The notes below the pieces were generated by a model that saw only the letters and a list, made by a program, of their open reading frames with translations, searched no databases and was not told the DNA's origin. Both the position numbers and the translations under genes were made by a program. A stretch of DNA of 64,000 nucleotides from Bryobacteraceae bacterium (GTDB lineage: Bacteria; Acidobacteriota; Terriglobia; Bryobacterales; Bryobacteraceae), in assembly GCA_019748195.1 (NCBI GenBank), contig JAIEPW010000034.1:1-64000 (forward strand). The letters are read 5' to 3'. This document shows positions 8,939-17,076 of the stretch, piece by piece (position 1 is the stretch's first letter; the number at the start of each line of letters is the position of its first letter).

Positions 8939-9828
8939 TGGGCACATCCAACTCATACGGCGGCGCTAGCGGCGGCACTCCGTTGATACCGAGCTGGCTG
9001 GGCGGCGGCGGAGGCGCAGGGCCCGCCAGTGGTCCGCCCGTGCCACCTCCGAATCCTCCCGCTCCGCAGCCGGGAACGCCGCCGCCGACCGTTCCCACGC
9101 CGCCTGTTCTTCCGACCATGCCAGCGGCCGGAGACGTGGGCAGGTACACTTCGGCACGCAACAACCTCTCCCGATTCGCTCGGTCGGGTGGAAACGACAG
9201 GGTCAGTCTTGGGCGGGCCTTGTCGAGCTATGTATCGACAGCGGCTGGCGGTAGTCGCACAGCCGCGCGGCGGATGGGGGCATCGCGAACCGCAAGTGCC
9301 AGGCTCGCGCTGTTTCTCTCCGGCGCAGCTCCGAACGGCCCACGGGAGGCGCTGCGGGCTCTCAACCTGGAGAACCTTGCCGGACGCCCCATAGAAGAAG
9401 TGTTCCTCGGGCTGGCGGAATATGTTTGTCCCGATGGTGGAACCATAGATGAAGGGATAGCCCGTGATGCCTTTATCGAGACCATAGGGGACCTCGCGCA
9501 GAACGGCATTACAGACATCGACAATCTGACCGCAGAACATATGCAAACGATCTTCGAGCTGTATGCTGCTCATGCCATCGAAGCAAGATTATGCAACGAC
9601 ATCGGGACGAGGTCGATTTCGCTCCCTGCCAACGCGGCTTCAGCAGCGAGGGTGCAAGAGCAGTTGCTTGACTTCATACGCCGGGGCGTGTCCGACGCTT
9701 TGACGGCAGCGCGCACGACGATGCAAACGCTGACTCCTGATCGCGTGCTCGGTTTCGTCACCGGTATTTACGAACAGGCATTCTTTATCCTGCAAACGAT
9801 GGGAGATGCGGAGGCGGACACGCGATGA
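8938..9828 (+). CDS. qatB: QatB: Qat anti-phage system protein of unknown function
   Basis: Assignment rests mainly on position between qatA and qatC. The first 60 residues are Gly- and Pro-rich and probably disordered (SWLGGGGGAG, then PPNPPAPQPG). The rest (about 70-296) is helical, with a segment around RTASARLALFLSG. Other QatB proteins share such a disordered N-terminus and a helical C-terminal body. No catalytic motif is visible. It overlaps qatA by one base and qatC by four (ATGA), so the proteins are probably made in linked amounts. Confidence 0.8.
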   Translation: MGTSNSYGGASGGTPLIPSWLGGGGGAGPASGPPVPPPNPPAPQPGTPPPTVPTPPVLPTMPAAGDVGRYTSARNNLSRFARSGGNDRVSLGRALSSYVSTAAGGSRTAARRMGASRTASARLALFLSGAAPNGPREALRALNLENLAGRPIEEVFLGLAEYVCPDGGTIDEGIARDAFIETIGDLAQNGITDIDNLTAEHMQTIFELYAAHAIEARLCNDIGTRSISLPANAASAARVQEQLLDFIRRGVSDALTAARTTMQTLTPDRVLGFVTGIYEQAFFILQTMGDAEADTR

Positions 9829-11189
9829 GACGGCATGTTCTGATAGGCCGCTTTGGCTCGAATGATCGAGTGAAGATTCCCGTCGCTGGCGATGAGACTG
9901 CCACGCGTGTTGAGTTCGTGGTCTCAAACCGCCGTCTGGAGCATGGCATCGGGCGCGCTCTCGATGACCTGGCCGCCTTGAAGCTTTTTCCGTCCGAGAT
10001 AGGCGTTGACTTGCTCGTCGTCGCCGCGCATGTGCATGCGGCCGACACCAGAATCTCGCGCGCGACGGAATCTCAGGACGCATGGACCCGTGAAATGCGG
10101 CTCGTCGTCCCGGTGAGTGATGTTGGACGGTGGACTGCCGCGGTGCCGATTCTGGAGCGCATGCTGAACTTCCTTACCGGCGACCGATGGACACTCGGCT
10201 TCAGGCCGCGCCCATCTGGATTCGACCGCACGGTAAGGGTGAAGCGACCTAGCCTGTTCGCGCCACCCTACGATAGCCTCGGCCTGTTTTCCGGCGGCCT
10301 TGACAGTCTCATCGGTGCGATTGATACGCTCGAAGACGGCAAAGCTCCGCTGTTCATAAGCCACGCTGGCGAGGGAGCCACCAGTGACGCACAGAACACC
10401 TTGTTCAACGAACTGAAGCGTCACTACAGCAAGCGGAGGCTCGACCGCCTCAGGATATGGATGAATTTTCCCAATGGCCTCGTGTCCGGCGTCAATCCGG
10501 AGAACACGACGCGCGGCAGGTCCTTCCTCTTTTTCGCGGCAGGAGTTTTCGCAGGTACTGGCTTGAGCGGCAACTTTACCCTCCGCGTGCCGGAGAATGG
10601 ACCCATCGCGCTCAATGTCCCACTCGATCCCCTGCGCCTCGGCGCGCTCAGCACACGTACGACGCATCCGTTCTACATGGCCCGATGGAATGATCTGATC
10701 CTCGCTCTCGGGATTGACGGACAGGTGGAGAACCCTTATTGGGACATGACGAAAGGGGAGATGATCTCGGATTGCAGCGAAAAGACGCTTCTCGCCAAAC
10801 TTGTACCGACCTCGTTGTCATGCGCCTCTCCTGCCAAGGCACGATGGAAAGGGAAGGCGACTGAACACTGCGGATATTGCCTGCCATGCCTTATCCGGCG
10901 GGCTGCTCTGCGTAAGGGACTCGGCGCGCCGGACCGAACTGGTTACACCGTTGATCTGAAAGCCAACGTTCTCGACACTTTGCAGGCAGAGGGTCAGCAG
11001 GTGAGAGCGTTCCAGTTTGCGATCGAAAGGCTGAAGCGCAAGCCCCAGCTCACACCGCTTCTGATCCATAAACCTGGCCCCCTATCGGATGAATCGGACA
11101 CCCGCCAGGAGGCGCTTGCCGATGTGTACCGCCGAGGGCTCGAAGAGGTCGCCGCGCTACTATCCGGCGTTCGTACCGCACCGGGCTAG
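9825..11189 (+). CDS. qatC: QatC: QueC-like PP-loop nucleotide-modifying enzyme
   Basis: QueC enzymes use ATP to convert a carboxylate to a nitrile in 7-deazaguanine synthesis. This protein has the PP-loop SGGLDS (residues 156-161) and a C-terminal zinc-type cluster of cysteines at 333, 349, 352 and 355 (the last three in CGYCLPC), both standard for QueC. At 454 residues it is about twice a housekeeping QueC; the extra 145 residues come before the PP-loop, as expected for QatC. No other queuosine genes are nearby, which supports a defence role. It could act on a nucleobase, nucleotide or protein; the substrate is not known. Confidence 0.9.
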   Translation: MRRHVLIGRFGSNDRVKIPVAGDETATRVEFVVSNRRLEHGIGRALDDLAALKLFPSEIGVDLLVVAAHVHAADTRISRATESQDAWTREMRLVVPVSDVGRWTAAVPILERMLNFLTGDRWTLGFRPRPSGFDRTVRVKRPSLFAPPYDSLGLFSGGLDSLIGAIDTLEDGKAPLFISHAGEGATSDAQNTLFNELKRHYSKRRLDRLRIWMNFPNGLVSGVNPENTTRGRSFLFFAAGVFAGTGLSGNFTLRVPENGPIALNVPLDPLRLGALSTRTTHPFYMARWNDLILALGIDGQVENPYWDMTKGEMISDCSEKTLLAKLVPTSLSCASPAKARWKGKATEHCGYCLPCLIRRAALRKGLGAPDRTGYTVDLKANVLDTLQAEGQQVRAFQFAIERLKRKPQLTPLLIHKPGPLSDESDTRQEALADVYRRGLEEVAALLSGVRTAPG

Positions 11190-11195
11190 TCCGTC

Positions 11196-11987
11196 ATGAT
11201 CGCCAAGTACGTCGATTTTCACTGCCACCTGGATCTATACCCGGATCCAGAGGTCGCGATCGCGGAAGCCGACGCGGCGGGAGTGTATACGCTCACCGTA
11301 ACAACCACGCCACGGGCTTGGCCGCGAAATCTTGCCCTTACTCGGCGCACCAAGCACGTTCGGGCAGCTTTGGGTTTCCATCCTCAACTCGTCGCGGAGC
11401 ACAGAGATGAACTGGCAACTTGGGAAAAGTACCTTCCCGAGACGCGATACGTTGGCGAAATCGGCCTTGATGCCCAGCCCCGATTTTGCCCCTCGCTGGA
11501 ACTGCAAAAGCGTGTGTTGGCGCGAATCTTGACATGCTGCGCCGAAGCGGGCAATAAGATCCTAACGGTCCATAGTATTCGCTCAGCGAAAGCGGTGCTC
11601 GACCTCATTGAGACCCACTTACCGCCGGATAGAGGAAAGGTCGTGCTGCATTGGTTCACAGGCTCGAAGGCGGAAACGGCACGGGCGGTCGAACTGGGAT
11701 GCTTTTTTTCGGTGAACGCTCGAATGTTAGGTAACCATAGGGGGCGCGAGCTAGTCGTGGACCTTCCGGGACTTCGTTTGTTGACCGAGACCGATGGCCC
11801 GTTTACGGAAGTCTCGGGTCGTCCATCACGGCCAGCAGACGTGGCGGCCACGGTGCAGCAGCTAGCCAAGTTGCGGCGGGCAAGTGTTAAGGAGACTGCC
11901 ATTGAAATTCAGCAGACACTGCAACAACTGTTGGCTTCAGTTCCCCCTGAGACCGAGCGGAGCCAATTGGGAAGCCAACCCCCATAG
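11196..11987 (+). CDS. qatD: QatD: TatD-like metal-dependent DNase
   Basis: TatD nucleases hold divalent metals with conserved His and Asp residues and degrade DNA from the 3' end. The protein starts with DFHCHLD (metal ligands His9 and His11), followed by GFHPQL, an EIGLD element, VHSIRSAK, VLHWFTG and finally TETDGPF near residue 200, the ordered TatD ligand set. At 263 residues it is a normal single-domain TatD. It begins 6 bases after qatC and completes the operon. It is probably the effector or processing nuclease of Qat. A housekeeping TatD is unlikely given this context. Confidence 0.9.
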   Translation: MIAKYVDFHCHLDLYPDPEVAIAEADAAGVYTLTVTTTPRAWPRNLALTRRTKHVRAALGFHPQLVAEHRDELATWEKYLPETRYVGEIGLDAQPRFCPSLELQKRVLARILTCCAEAGNKILTVHSIRSAKAVLDLIETHLPPDRGKVVLHWFTGSKAETARAVELGCFFSVNARMLGNHRGRELVVDLPGLRLLTETDGPFTEVSGRPSRPADVAATVQQLAKLRRASVKETAIEIQQTLQQLLASVPPETERSQLGSQPP

Positions 11988-12053
11988 AGACGTCGAGAAG
12001 CCAGCCATGTGAGGGAAGTCTGCTGTTTGCCGCGCAACGGACACTAATCCACG

Positions 12054-13016
12054 CTAGTCAGCGGCCCCCGGCAAAGACTTAATCAGCTGAGCCGCCGATG
12101 ACAAGACTGCGCAGCAGTGGATGAGTGCGGCGAACTCGGCAGTCACCGCACTTTTGTCACCCACGTTCAACTTAAGGATGGTGTTGGGCTCCGGAGCCAC
12201 TTCCAACATGCCTTGGGATTCTTCATCGAACTGCCCTTCTATGGTGTCCTGTTTTTCGAAGACTGCAAGGAGCGCAGGAAGCGGGTCGCCGCAATCTTGA
12301 AGTAACTCGGCAATATCATCCGTCACGGGCTTGCGTCGGCTGTCTTCGGCACTCTTTTCGAGTTCGAGAGCTTGCTCCACCAGTTCGCGCACGGCTTTGT
12401 CGTGGATCGACGCCGCCAGCTGCTCCAGGGTTGACCTCGCCAGCGGGCGGCGCTTCATGCACGCAGGCAGACTTCGTTCGATGTCGGGCAGTTCCACGTC
12501 GGCCGCGGACTCCGGGTCCATCTCGTGCCACTCGCGCATCTGCTCGACTCGCGCCAGGGCGTCCCGCCAATCGTACACACGCACCCACTTGTTCAACGCG
12601 CCGATCAACATGTGCACGAACGTGACCGGGAGCCGGGGGTGGATCGGTTCGAGCAACCGGAGCGTAGGGCCGAGCACGACGTAGCCGGCCGAATCCGGCT
12701 CGATAGTCAGGTATAGCGTTGAACTCGTTGGATCGCACGAGCCGGTGTATCGGTCGAGCGAGGTGCTGAGCGTCAAATGCAGGTGAAACACCTCGCTGAT
12801 TTCCGCTCCGCCGTGGTCGGCGACCCAACGATCCAGCGCCAGTTCCAGGAACTCGAAAGGATTGCCCCGGGCGGAGGGCCAGTCTTCGTGCCGCGCGACT
12901 CCGGCGCGGACGAATGTGGCGGCGGCGCGGGCGGCGAGTTGCTGGCCGTGCCAAATCTGGTGCTCGCCCGGAATGCCGCCCAGGCGAGGAATCGTCCAGC
13001 CGCCACCGGGCGGCAT
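12054..13016 (-). CDS. Probable PRTRC system protein F
   Basis: A 320-residue soluble protein with no enzyme motif. The middle (about 80-190) is mixed beta/alpha (FHLHLTLS, then LTIEPDSAGYVVLGPTLRLLEP) and the C-terminal third is helical and acidic. Position, length and neighbours fit protein F of PRTRC cassettes, but the family call is from context as much as sequence. The ATG at 13016 shares a base with the TGA of the preceding 74-codon gene (TGATG), which argues for re-initiation there rather than at ATGs further upstream. The Qat operon lies immediately downstream, converging on it. Confidence 0.55.
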   Translation of the reverse strand: MPPGGGWTIPRLGGIPGEHQIWHGQQLAARAAATFVRAGVARHEDWPSARGNPFEFLELALDRWVADHGGAEISEVFHLHLTLSTSLDRYTGSCDPTSSTLYLTIEPDSAGYVVLGPTLRLLEPIHPRLPVTFVHMLIGALNKWVRVYDWRDALARVEQMREWHEMDPESAADVELPDIERSLPACMKRRPLARSTLEQLAASIHDKAVRELVEQALELEKSAEDSRRKPVTDDIAELLQDCGDPLPALLAVFEKQDTIEGQFDEESQGMLEVAPEPNTILKLNVGDKSAVTAEFAALIHCCAVLSSAAQLIKSLPGAAD

Positions 13017-13240
13017 CAGCTCATCGGCGGAAGCCATCCGGGTGGCGGTGAGATCATGTTGCCGCGCCGGTCGCCGTTTCTGAGGGACGCGTCGAGTGCG
13101 CGGGCGAATATCTCTGACGCCTTCTGCCAGTCCGGGCATTGCAGGAACCTTTCTACTGGTGTTTGCTGTTCGGGAGGTCCGCCCTGCGCCAGCCTGTCTA
13201 GTTCACGCAGGACGGCCTCCTTGTCTAATCGCCGGGCCAT
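13016..13240 (-). CDS. Small hypothetical protein of the PRTRC operon (74 aa)
   Basis: Starts four bases after the stop of PRTRC protein C and ends overlapping the start of probable protein F by one base, so it is almost certainly translated as part of the operon. The N-terminal 50 residues form a charged helix pair (DKEAVLRELDRLAQ, then KASEIFARALDASL). The C-terminus is a short Pro-rich tail. No family recognised; it may be a small accessory subunit. Confidence 0.6.
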   Translation of the reverse strand: MARRLDKEAVLRELDRLAQGGPPEQQTPVERFLQCPDWQKASEIFARALDASLRNGDRRGNMISPPPGWLPPMS

Positions 13241-13244
13241 CGCA

Positions 13245-13454
13245 TTAGCCCTTGCTGCCGATGGCGCGTTCGAAGGTGTAACGCATCTTGTCGCCGACGG
13301 CCTCGGGTCCGTTGACGGCGGCGGTGGCGAGTTCTGGGTATTGAGCGGCGTAGAGCGCCTTCACGTCATCAACGCTCATGTGCTCCCCGGGATCGGGAAG
13401 CCGAACTCCGTTGAAGAGGAATTGGCGCGTCATCTTGGTGACGGTCACAGGCAT
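13245..13454 (-). CDS. PRTRC system protein C (prokaryotic ubiquitin-like)
   Basis: A 69-residue protein with the beta-grasp layout of the prokaryotic ubiquitin-like family linked to PRTRC systems: a hairpin around RQFLFNGVRLPDPG, a helix SVDDVKALYAAQYPEL, and strands ending at YTFERAIGSKG. The chain ends in a glycine, as expected of a protein activated by an E1 enzyme. That enzyme would be the ThiF protein at 5172-5990, with the E2-like protein B as acceptor. It overlaps the end of the protein E gene by 10 bases. Family call strong; conjugation to targets is inferred. Confidence 0.88.
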   Translation of the reverse strand: MPVTVTKMTRQFLFNGVRLPDPGEHMSVDDVKALYAAQYPELATAAVNGPEAVGDKMRYTFERAIGSKG

Positions 13455-13927
13455 AGCTTCGGATTCGCTCCTTCCTCACCGGCGAGTTGCGCCGGCGTTT
13501 GTTCCGTGGCGTCGAAAAGGCCCAGCGGCTGCTGTGCGGAATCAGGCTCCTTGGCCTTCTCTTCTTTTGCGGGCTCGGCCTTCCTGCTGCCATTGCCCAC
13601 GGTCTTTTTCTTTTTGGCGTCTTCGCGCGCAGCCTTTTCGGCCTCCGCGATCTCGGCCTGTAGCTGAGTTAGATTCGTGGTGAGGCCGGTGTGCGTTGCT
13701 ACAAACGCCGATACCTGCGCCGGCAATTCCGCGTCGAGTTCTGCGGCGGTTCCCGCCAGACACAGCGGCGTGGTGAGCGCCTTGTTCTCGCCGTCTTTGA
13801 GTTGACGAGGGCAGATGTTCACCTGAAGCCGTCCGCCGTTGCCGTCAGGGGCAGATACCGTGATCAGCACTGCACGGTTGGCGAGCATCGGTTCGAGTTG
13901 ACTGAACAATCCTGGGGTTGTGTTCAT
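13445..13927 (-). CDS. PRTRC system protein E
   Basis: The first 90 residues match the PRTRC-E pattern: LFSQLEPMLANRAVLITVS, then LQVNICPRQLKDGENKALTTP and an acidic TAAELDAELPAQVSAF helix. A coiled coil and a Lys/Glu/Ala-rich linker follow (about 100-140), and the tail contains LFD near QQPLGLFDA. The ATG at 13927 is preceded by GAGGG; upstream in-frame codons overlap ssb and were rejected. Its role in PRTRC systems is not known. It lies between ssb and the ubiquitin-like gene. Confidence 0.82.
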   Translation of the reverse strand: MNTTPGLFSQLEPMLANRAVLITVSAPDGNGGRLQVNICPRQLKDGENKALTTPLCLAGTAAELDAELPAQVSAFVATHTGLTTNLTQLQAEIAEAEKAAREDAKKKKTVGNGSRKAEPAKEEKAKEPDSAQQPLGLFDATEQTPAQLAGEEGANPKLCL

Positions 13928-13937
13928 GTCGACGCCC

Positions 13938-14351
13938 TCAGAACGGAACGCTGTCATCGTCATCGGCTGCTGTCGCCGTGCTCCCCGGTTGCTCCGGTCG
14001 CGGAGCGTCGTCTTCGCCGCGTTTGGCTGATCCCAGAAATGTGACGTTCTCGGCGACGATCTGCATGTCTTTGTGCTGCGTGCCGTCGTTGCTCTTGTAT
14101 TCGCGGGTGCGGACGCGCCCGACGATGCCGACAAGGCGGCCCCGATCAAGCCAATTGGCGCAAGCCTCAGATAGGCCGTTGAAAACGACCACCGGAAACC
14201 AGGTCGTGGCTTCCTTCTTCTCGCCGTTCTTCGACCACTGCTCGTTCACGGCGACCGAGAATCGGCAGAACGGGACGTTGTTCTTCGTGTACTTCAGTTC
14301 GGGCGCCGACCCAACGTTTCCTACGATGGTGATGCTGTTGATTCCACTCAT
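13938..14351 (-). CDS. ssb: Single-stranded DNA-binding protein
   Basis: SSB coats single-stranded DNA in replication, recombination and conjugative transfer. The OB-fold runs from about residue 3 to 110 (INSITIVGNVGSAPELKYT, then WFPVVVFNGLSEACANWL and GRLVGIVGRVRTREY). A short linker is followed by the acidic tip DDDDSVPF, the standard docking tail for partner proteins. The ATG at 14351 has AGGAGAA upstream and overlaps the previous gene's stop in an ATGA. It is the element's own SSB, embedded in the PRTRC operon, where ssb genes are common. Confidence 0.95.
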   Translation of the reverse strand: MSGINSITIVGNVGSAPELKYTKNNVPFCRFSVAVNEQWSKNGEKKEATTWFPVVVFNGLSEACANWLDRGRLVGIVGRVRTREYKSNDGTQHKDMQIVAENVTFLGSAKRGEDDAPRPEQPGSTATAADDDDSVPF

Positions 14352-14557
14352 ATGCTTTCTCCTGATTGAATTGGGCCGGAGGCAGCCGGCCTGGCTGTGC
14401 AACATGCGAGTTGCTCAATCTGTTCGCGCTGGTGGGCGATGTGACGTTGTAGTGCTGTGGCGGAGGCGCGCAGAGTCGCCGGCAACTCGCGCGCGAGAAC
14501 TTCGTCGAACGTGCCTTCGAAGCCTTCTAAGATCGCCGCGAAGAAGTCGGCGTTCAT
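14348..14557 (-). CDS. Small hypothetical protein (69 aa) before ssb
   Basis: Coupled on both sides by four-base ATGA overlaps: its start overlaps the stop of the DUF3150-like gene and its stop overlaps the ssb start. It is a single long acidic-to-neutral helix (ILEGFEGTFDEVLARELPATL, then LQRHIAHQREQIEQLA) with no known motif. The tight coupling is the main reason to call it a gene. Confidence 0.6.
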   Translation of the reverse strand: MNADFFAAILEGFEGTFDEVLARELPATLRASATALQRHIAHQREQIEQLACCTARPAASGPIQSGESI

Positions 14558-15567
14558 TGCGCCTCCTCATCAAAGCGGAACTTACGGCCGCCGGCCTTCA
14601 CCAGCATGGTGTCCAAGTGCCCGGCGATCTCCGCCATGCCTTGCTGGACTCGCGCGCGCAGAGTGCTTGTTGACCGGAGGTCATCGGCATTGATGCCTTG
14701 CAGCAAGCCGCGTGCCTGGCCGACCAGCCGTTGCAGGTCGGCGTCATCGGTCACGTTGCGGAACTGGAAGTTGGCCAGGAACTCAACGAGATTCGACACC
14801 GTCGATTCCTTGAAACGCAGCGGCTTGCCATCGGTGCCGTCCTTCAGACGCTCGGCCATGTGCTGCACCAATCGAGCCATGGTTTCGCGCAAGACCTGCT
14901 GAATCTCTGAAGATGCCTCGGCCATGCGGCGCGCAGCTTTCTCGCGCTCTTGCTCGAACACTTCGCGCGAGATTCCCTTCAACTGATCCGGCACGCCGAA
15001 GCTGACGTATTGCCAGGAGAACCCGAACTCGCGCGCGACATCCTCGATCGGAGGATAGTCGGCCGGATTGTAGAGTCCGCGGAGTCGCCGGGCCGCGTCC
15101 TGGCACAGGCCGGGGTACGCAGCGAGGAAGATCTGGACGAGTGCCTCGCGATCCGAACGGAACCCGCGCAGCCGCTGTTCCACCATCTCCAGCGCAGGAA
15201 TCGGCAAGAGATGAATGCCGATCTCGAAGGGCAGGCAGATGTTGTAGAGGAAACGGCGGATCTCGCCGTCGAAGCGGCCGATCGCCTTCAACTCGGGTGA
15301 GTCGAGCAGGTGCTTGCTCACCCTCAGCAGGTCCTTGTCGGCGTCGGCTTCGATCTGCGATGTCGAGACCTTGCGCGTGTTGCCCATGGTCGAGAGCCGC
15401 ACTTTGATGCACACCGTCTTGCTGGCGAGATCGACGCCGGGCTCGGTGATCGGAATGCCGACGGGGCGGCCGCCACCATCACCGTTGTTCGCGGCTGCTA
15501 TCGGTGGGGCTGACGACAGTGGGTGGGCCGCTTCAGGGACGGGGAAAAGAATTGCTTGCGTTGTCAT
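14554..15567 (-). CDS. DUF3150-like protein
   Basis: A 337-residue protein with a disordered first 45 residues, a beta segment SKTVCIKVRLSTMGNTRKVS, and then a long helical body with the phrase AREFGFSWQYVSFGVPDQLKG near residues 185-205. The arrangement (opening strand, KHLLDSPELKAI, FLYNICLPF, helical tail) fits the DUF3150 family, common in phages and plasmids beside ssb and MoxR-like ATPase genes. It is the first gene of the minus-strand PRTRC/ssb operon. The role is unknown but probably linked to DNA replication or repair of the element. Confidence 0.6.
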   Translation of the reverse strand: MTTQAILFPVPEAAHPLSSAPPIAAANNGDGGGRPVGIPITEPGVDLASKTVCIKVRLSTMGNTRKVSTSQIEADADKDLLRVSKHLLDSPELKAIGRFDGEIRRFLYNICLPFEIGIHLLPIPALEMVEQRLRGFRSDREALVQIFLAAYPGLCQDAARRLRGLYNPADYPPIEDVAREFGFSWQYVSFGVPDQLKGISREVFEQEREKAARRMAEASSEIQQVLRETMARLVQHMAERLKDGTDGKPLRFKESTVSNLVEFLANFQFRNVTDDADLQRLVGQARGLLQGINADDLRSTSTLRARVQQGMAEIAGHLDTMLVKAGGRKFRFDEEAQ

Positions 15568-15605
15568 TGGATGACCTCCAGAGAAAGAGTTGCGATAATG
15601 AAGCC

Positions 15606-15935
15606 GTGGCTGGATTGCGCGATTTCGAAGCGCTTCTGAAGTCGGTGCCTGAAGGAGAAAAGGCTCAGATCCTTAAGTGGGCGGTTGAGGAACTAGGCGG
15701 CGCTTTTCCTGGCATCGATTCGCGGCCCGACGTGTGCGGCGGCGAACCCTGCATCGTGCGGACACGAATTCCGGTCTGGGTTCTGGAGCAAGCCCGGCGC
15801 CTTGGCGCTTCCGAAGAAGCGCTGCTCACCAGCTATCCCACGATTCGCGCTGAGGATCTGCAGAACGCGTGGGCTTACGCCAGGACGCATCCCGACGCCA
15901 TAGATGCTCAAATTCACCAAAACGAAGCTGCGTAG
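15606..15935 (+). CDS. DUF433-family antitoxin-like protein
   Basis: The central part holds the DUF433 signature: IDSRPDVCGGEPCIVRTRIPVWVL, then a helix-turn-helix-like ASEEALLTSYPTIRAEDLQNAWAYAR. Such proteins are usually antitoxins of DUF5615 PIN-like toxins, and exactly such a gene follows 6 bases downstream. The GTG at 15606 is the most likely start; upstream in-frame codons overlap the divergent DUF3150-like gene. It would repress its own operon and bind the toxin. Confidence 0.75.
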   Translation: MAGLRDFEALLKSVPEGEKAQILKWAVEELGGAFPGIDSRPDVCGGEPCIVRTRIPVWVLEQARRLGASEEALLTSYPTIRAEDLQNAWAYARTHPDAIDAQIHQNEAA

Positions 15936-15941
15936 ATCGAC

Positions 15942-16274
15942 GTGGCCCGCTTTTACACGAATGAGAATATCGAGTTGCAGATCGTCCAAGCCCTTCGTGC
16001 GCTCGGGCATGATGTGCTGACTTCTTTCGAAGCCGGCAATGCTAACCGCTCGGTCGACGACGACGATGTGCTTTCCTTCGCAGTAGAGCAGAACCGCGTC
16101 CTCGTCAGCCACAACCGGCTGCACTTCGTCCGTCGGCACTGGCATCGGACCCGGCCGCATGTCGGCATTGTGGTGTGCAGCGTCGACCTTGACTATGCCG
16201 GACAGGCACAACGAATTCATGACGCCGTCGGCTCGGGCATCGCCGATCGGTTGGTTCGGGTGAACCGTCCTTAG
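15942..16274 (+). CDS. DUF5615 PIN-like toxin
   Basis: Starts at GTG 6 bases after the DUF433 gene. The sequence opens with FYTNENIE, where the acidic residue replaces the first PIN Asp in the usual DUF5615 way. It continues with ALGHDVLTSFEAG, DDDVLSFAVEQNRVLVSHNR (second acidic cluster and the signature near residues 40-60) and an H..IVVCS strand. At 110 residues it is full length. Likely an RNase toxin paired with the preceding antitoxin; it may stabilise the element. Its stop overlaps the end of the convergent radical-SAM gene by 4 bases. Confidence 0.75.
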   Translation: MARFYTNENIELQIVQALRALGHDVLTSFEAGNANRSVDDDDVLSFAVEQNRVLVSHNRLHFVRRHWHRTRPHVGIVVCSVDLDYAGQAQRIHDAVGSGIADRLVRVNRP

Positions 16275-16885
16275 GTGGGCAAGCCCACTACTGGGAAGCC
16301 TGTGATCGCCACCAGCCCTTGCTCCGAGATCGTAACCTCGACCTGCGGATCGCAGAAATCTGATGCGCTGAACCGCGTCGAATAGAGGCGAAGCACCTGA
16401 TTCTTGCTGCTGCGAAGCGGTTCCCTTGCAGGCAGCGTGTCATTGAAGCGCCCGAGGATCGCGAAATCCAGATGCGTCCGACACTCTGCCCAGACCGCGC
16501 TTCTGCGCACCGAGTCAACGCCGGCAAGTGTGTAGTACGCGCCGCGTTCAAGCTCACGCTCCGAGTATCCGGAGAACATTCCGAGGCTTAGTTCCGGTAT
16601 GGCCTTTGTCAGCCGCTTTGCAAGCTCCAGGAGTTCCCCTGCCTGGTGCATTGGCTCGCCACCCGAGAACGTGACGCCCATGATCCCGGCGCTCTGCCGG
16701 CAAGCGAGTATCCAAGCTATGAGTTCGTCAACGCATTCCTGGTCTCCGCTAAACGGGTGACTTCGCGGGTTCCAGCACGAGCGGCAGTTCAGGACACATC
16801 CCTGCAGGAACAATACTGCGCGCACGCCCGGTCCGTTCACCCGGCTGCTTGCGATCTTTCCGTGAATGAGCATGGACCACCTCAC
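16271..16885 (-). CDS. Radical-SAM 4Fe-4S activase-like protein
   Basis: Residues 30-37 (CVLNCRSC) give the CxxxCxxC motif that binds the radical-SAM cluster. GVTFSGGEPM (about 70-79) is the GGEP motif that binds S-adenosylmethionine. At 204 residues the protein is minimal, like NrdG and other glycyl-radical-enzyme activases, but no glycyl radical enzyme is in the window. It is joined to the DUF2997 gene by an ATGA overlap. The same group of genes includes DUF1257 and a Ycf46-like AAA protein upstream, so it probably serves that unexplained module. Confidence 0.85.
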   Translation of the reverse strand: MRWSMLIHGKIASSRVNGPGVRAVLFLQGCVLNCRSCWNPRSHPFSGDQECVDELIAWILACRQSAGIMGVTFSGGEPMHQAGELLELAKRLTKAIPELSLGMFSGYSERELERGAYYTLAGVDSVRRSAVWAECRTHLDFAILGRFNDTLPAREPLRSSKNQVLRLYSTRFSASDFCDPQVEVTISEQGLVAITGFPVVGLPT

Positions 16886-17076
16886 GCCTGTTGCGTTCGG
16901 TTGGTGGATCGCGGTGCTTCGACGTGGTACTCTCGCTTCTTCTCAGAGCGCATCACGTGGTCGCTTCCCTGAAGTGCTTTCGCGACGTCGGCGCAGCCCT
17001 TCCCCTGGAATCCCTCCAGGTCAATTGAGCTCTCACCGTTTTCGTCGATGACGATAGTTATGGATTTGGGGGACAT
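16882..17076 (-). CDS. DUF2997 domain protein
   Basis: A 64-residue protein with the DUF2997 layout: KSITIVIDENGESSIDLEG, then FQGKGCADVAKALQ with the conserved Gly-Cys, and a C-terminal EYHVEAP. The ATG at 17076 has GAGG at good spacing, so the longer frame was not used. The stop overlaps the start of the radical-SAM gene (ATGA). The family accompanies DUF1257 and AAA genes in phages, plasmids and cyanobacteria. The conserved Cys may matter for the neighbouring Fe-S protein; that is inference. Confidence 0.8.
   Translation of the reverse strand: MSPKSITIVIDENGESSIDLEGFQGKGCADVAKALQGSDHVMRSEKKREYHVEAPRSTNRTQQA

Noticed and set aside
10424-10687. Alternative small frames within qatC
   Set aside because: Embedded in a strongly supported gene with PP-loop and zinc cluster.
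12777-13667. Plus-strand frame of about 296 codons over PRTRC genes
   Set aside because: Overlaps four coupled minus-strand genes, including the clearly recognised protein C.
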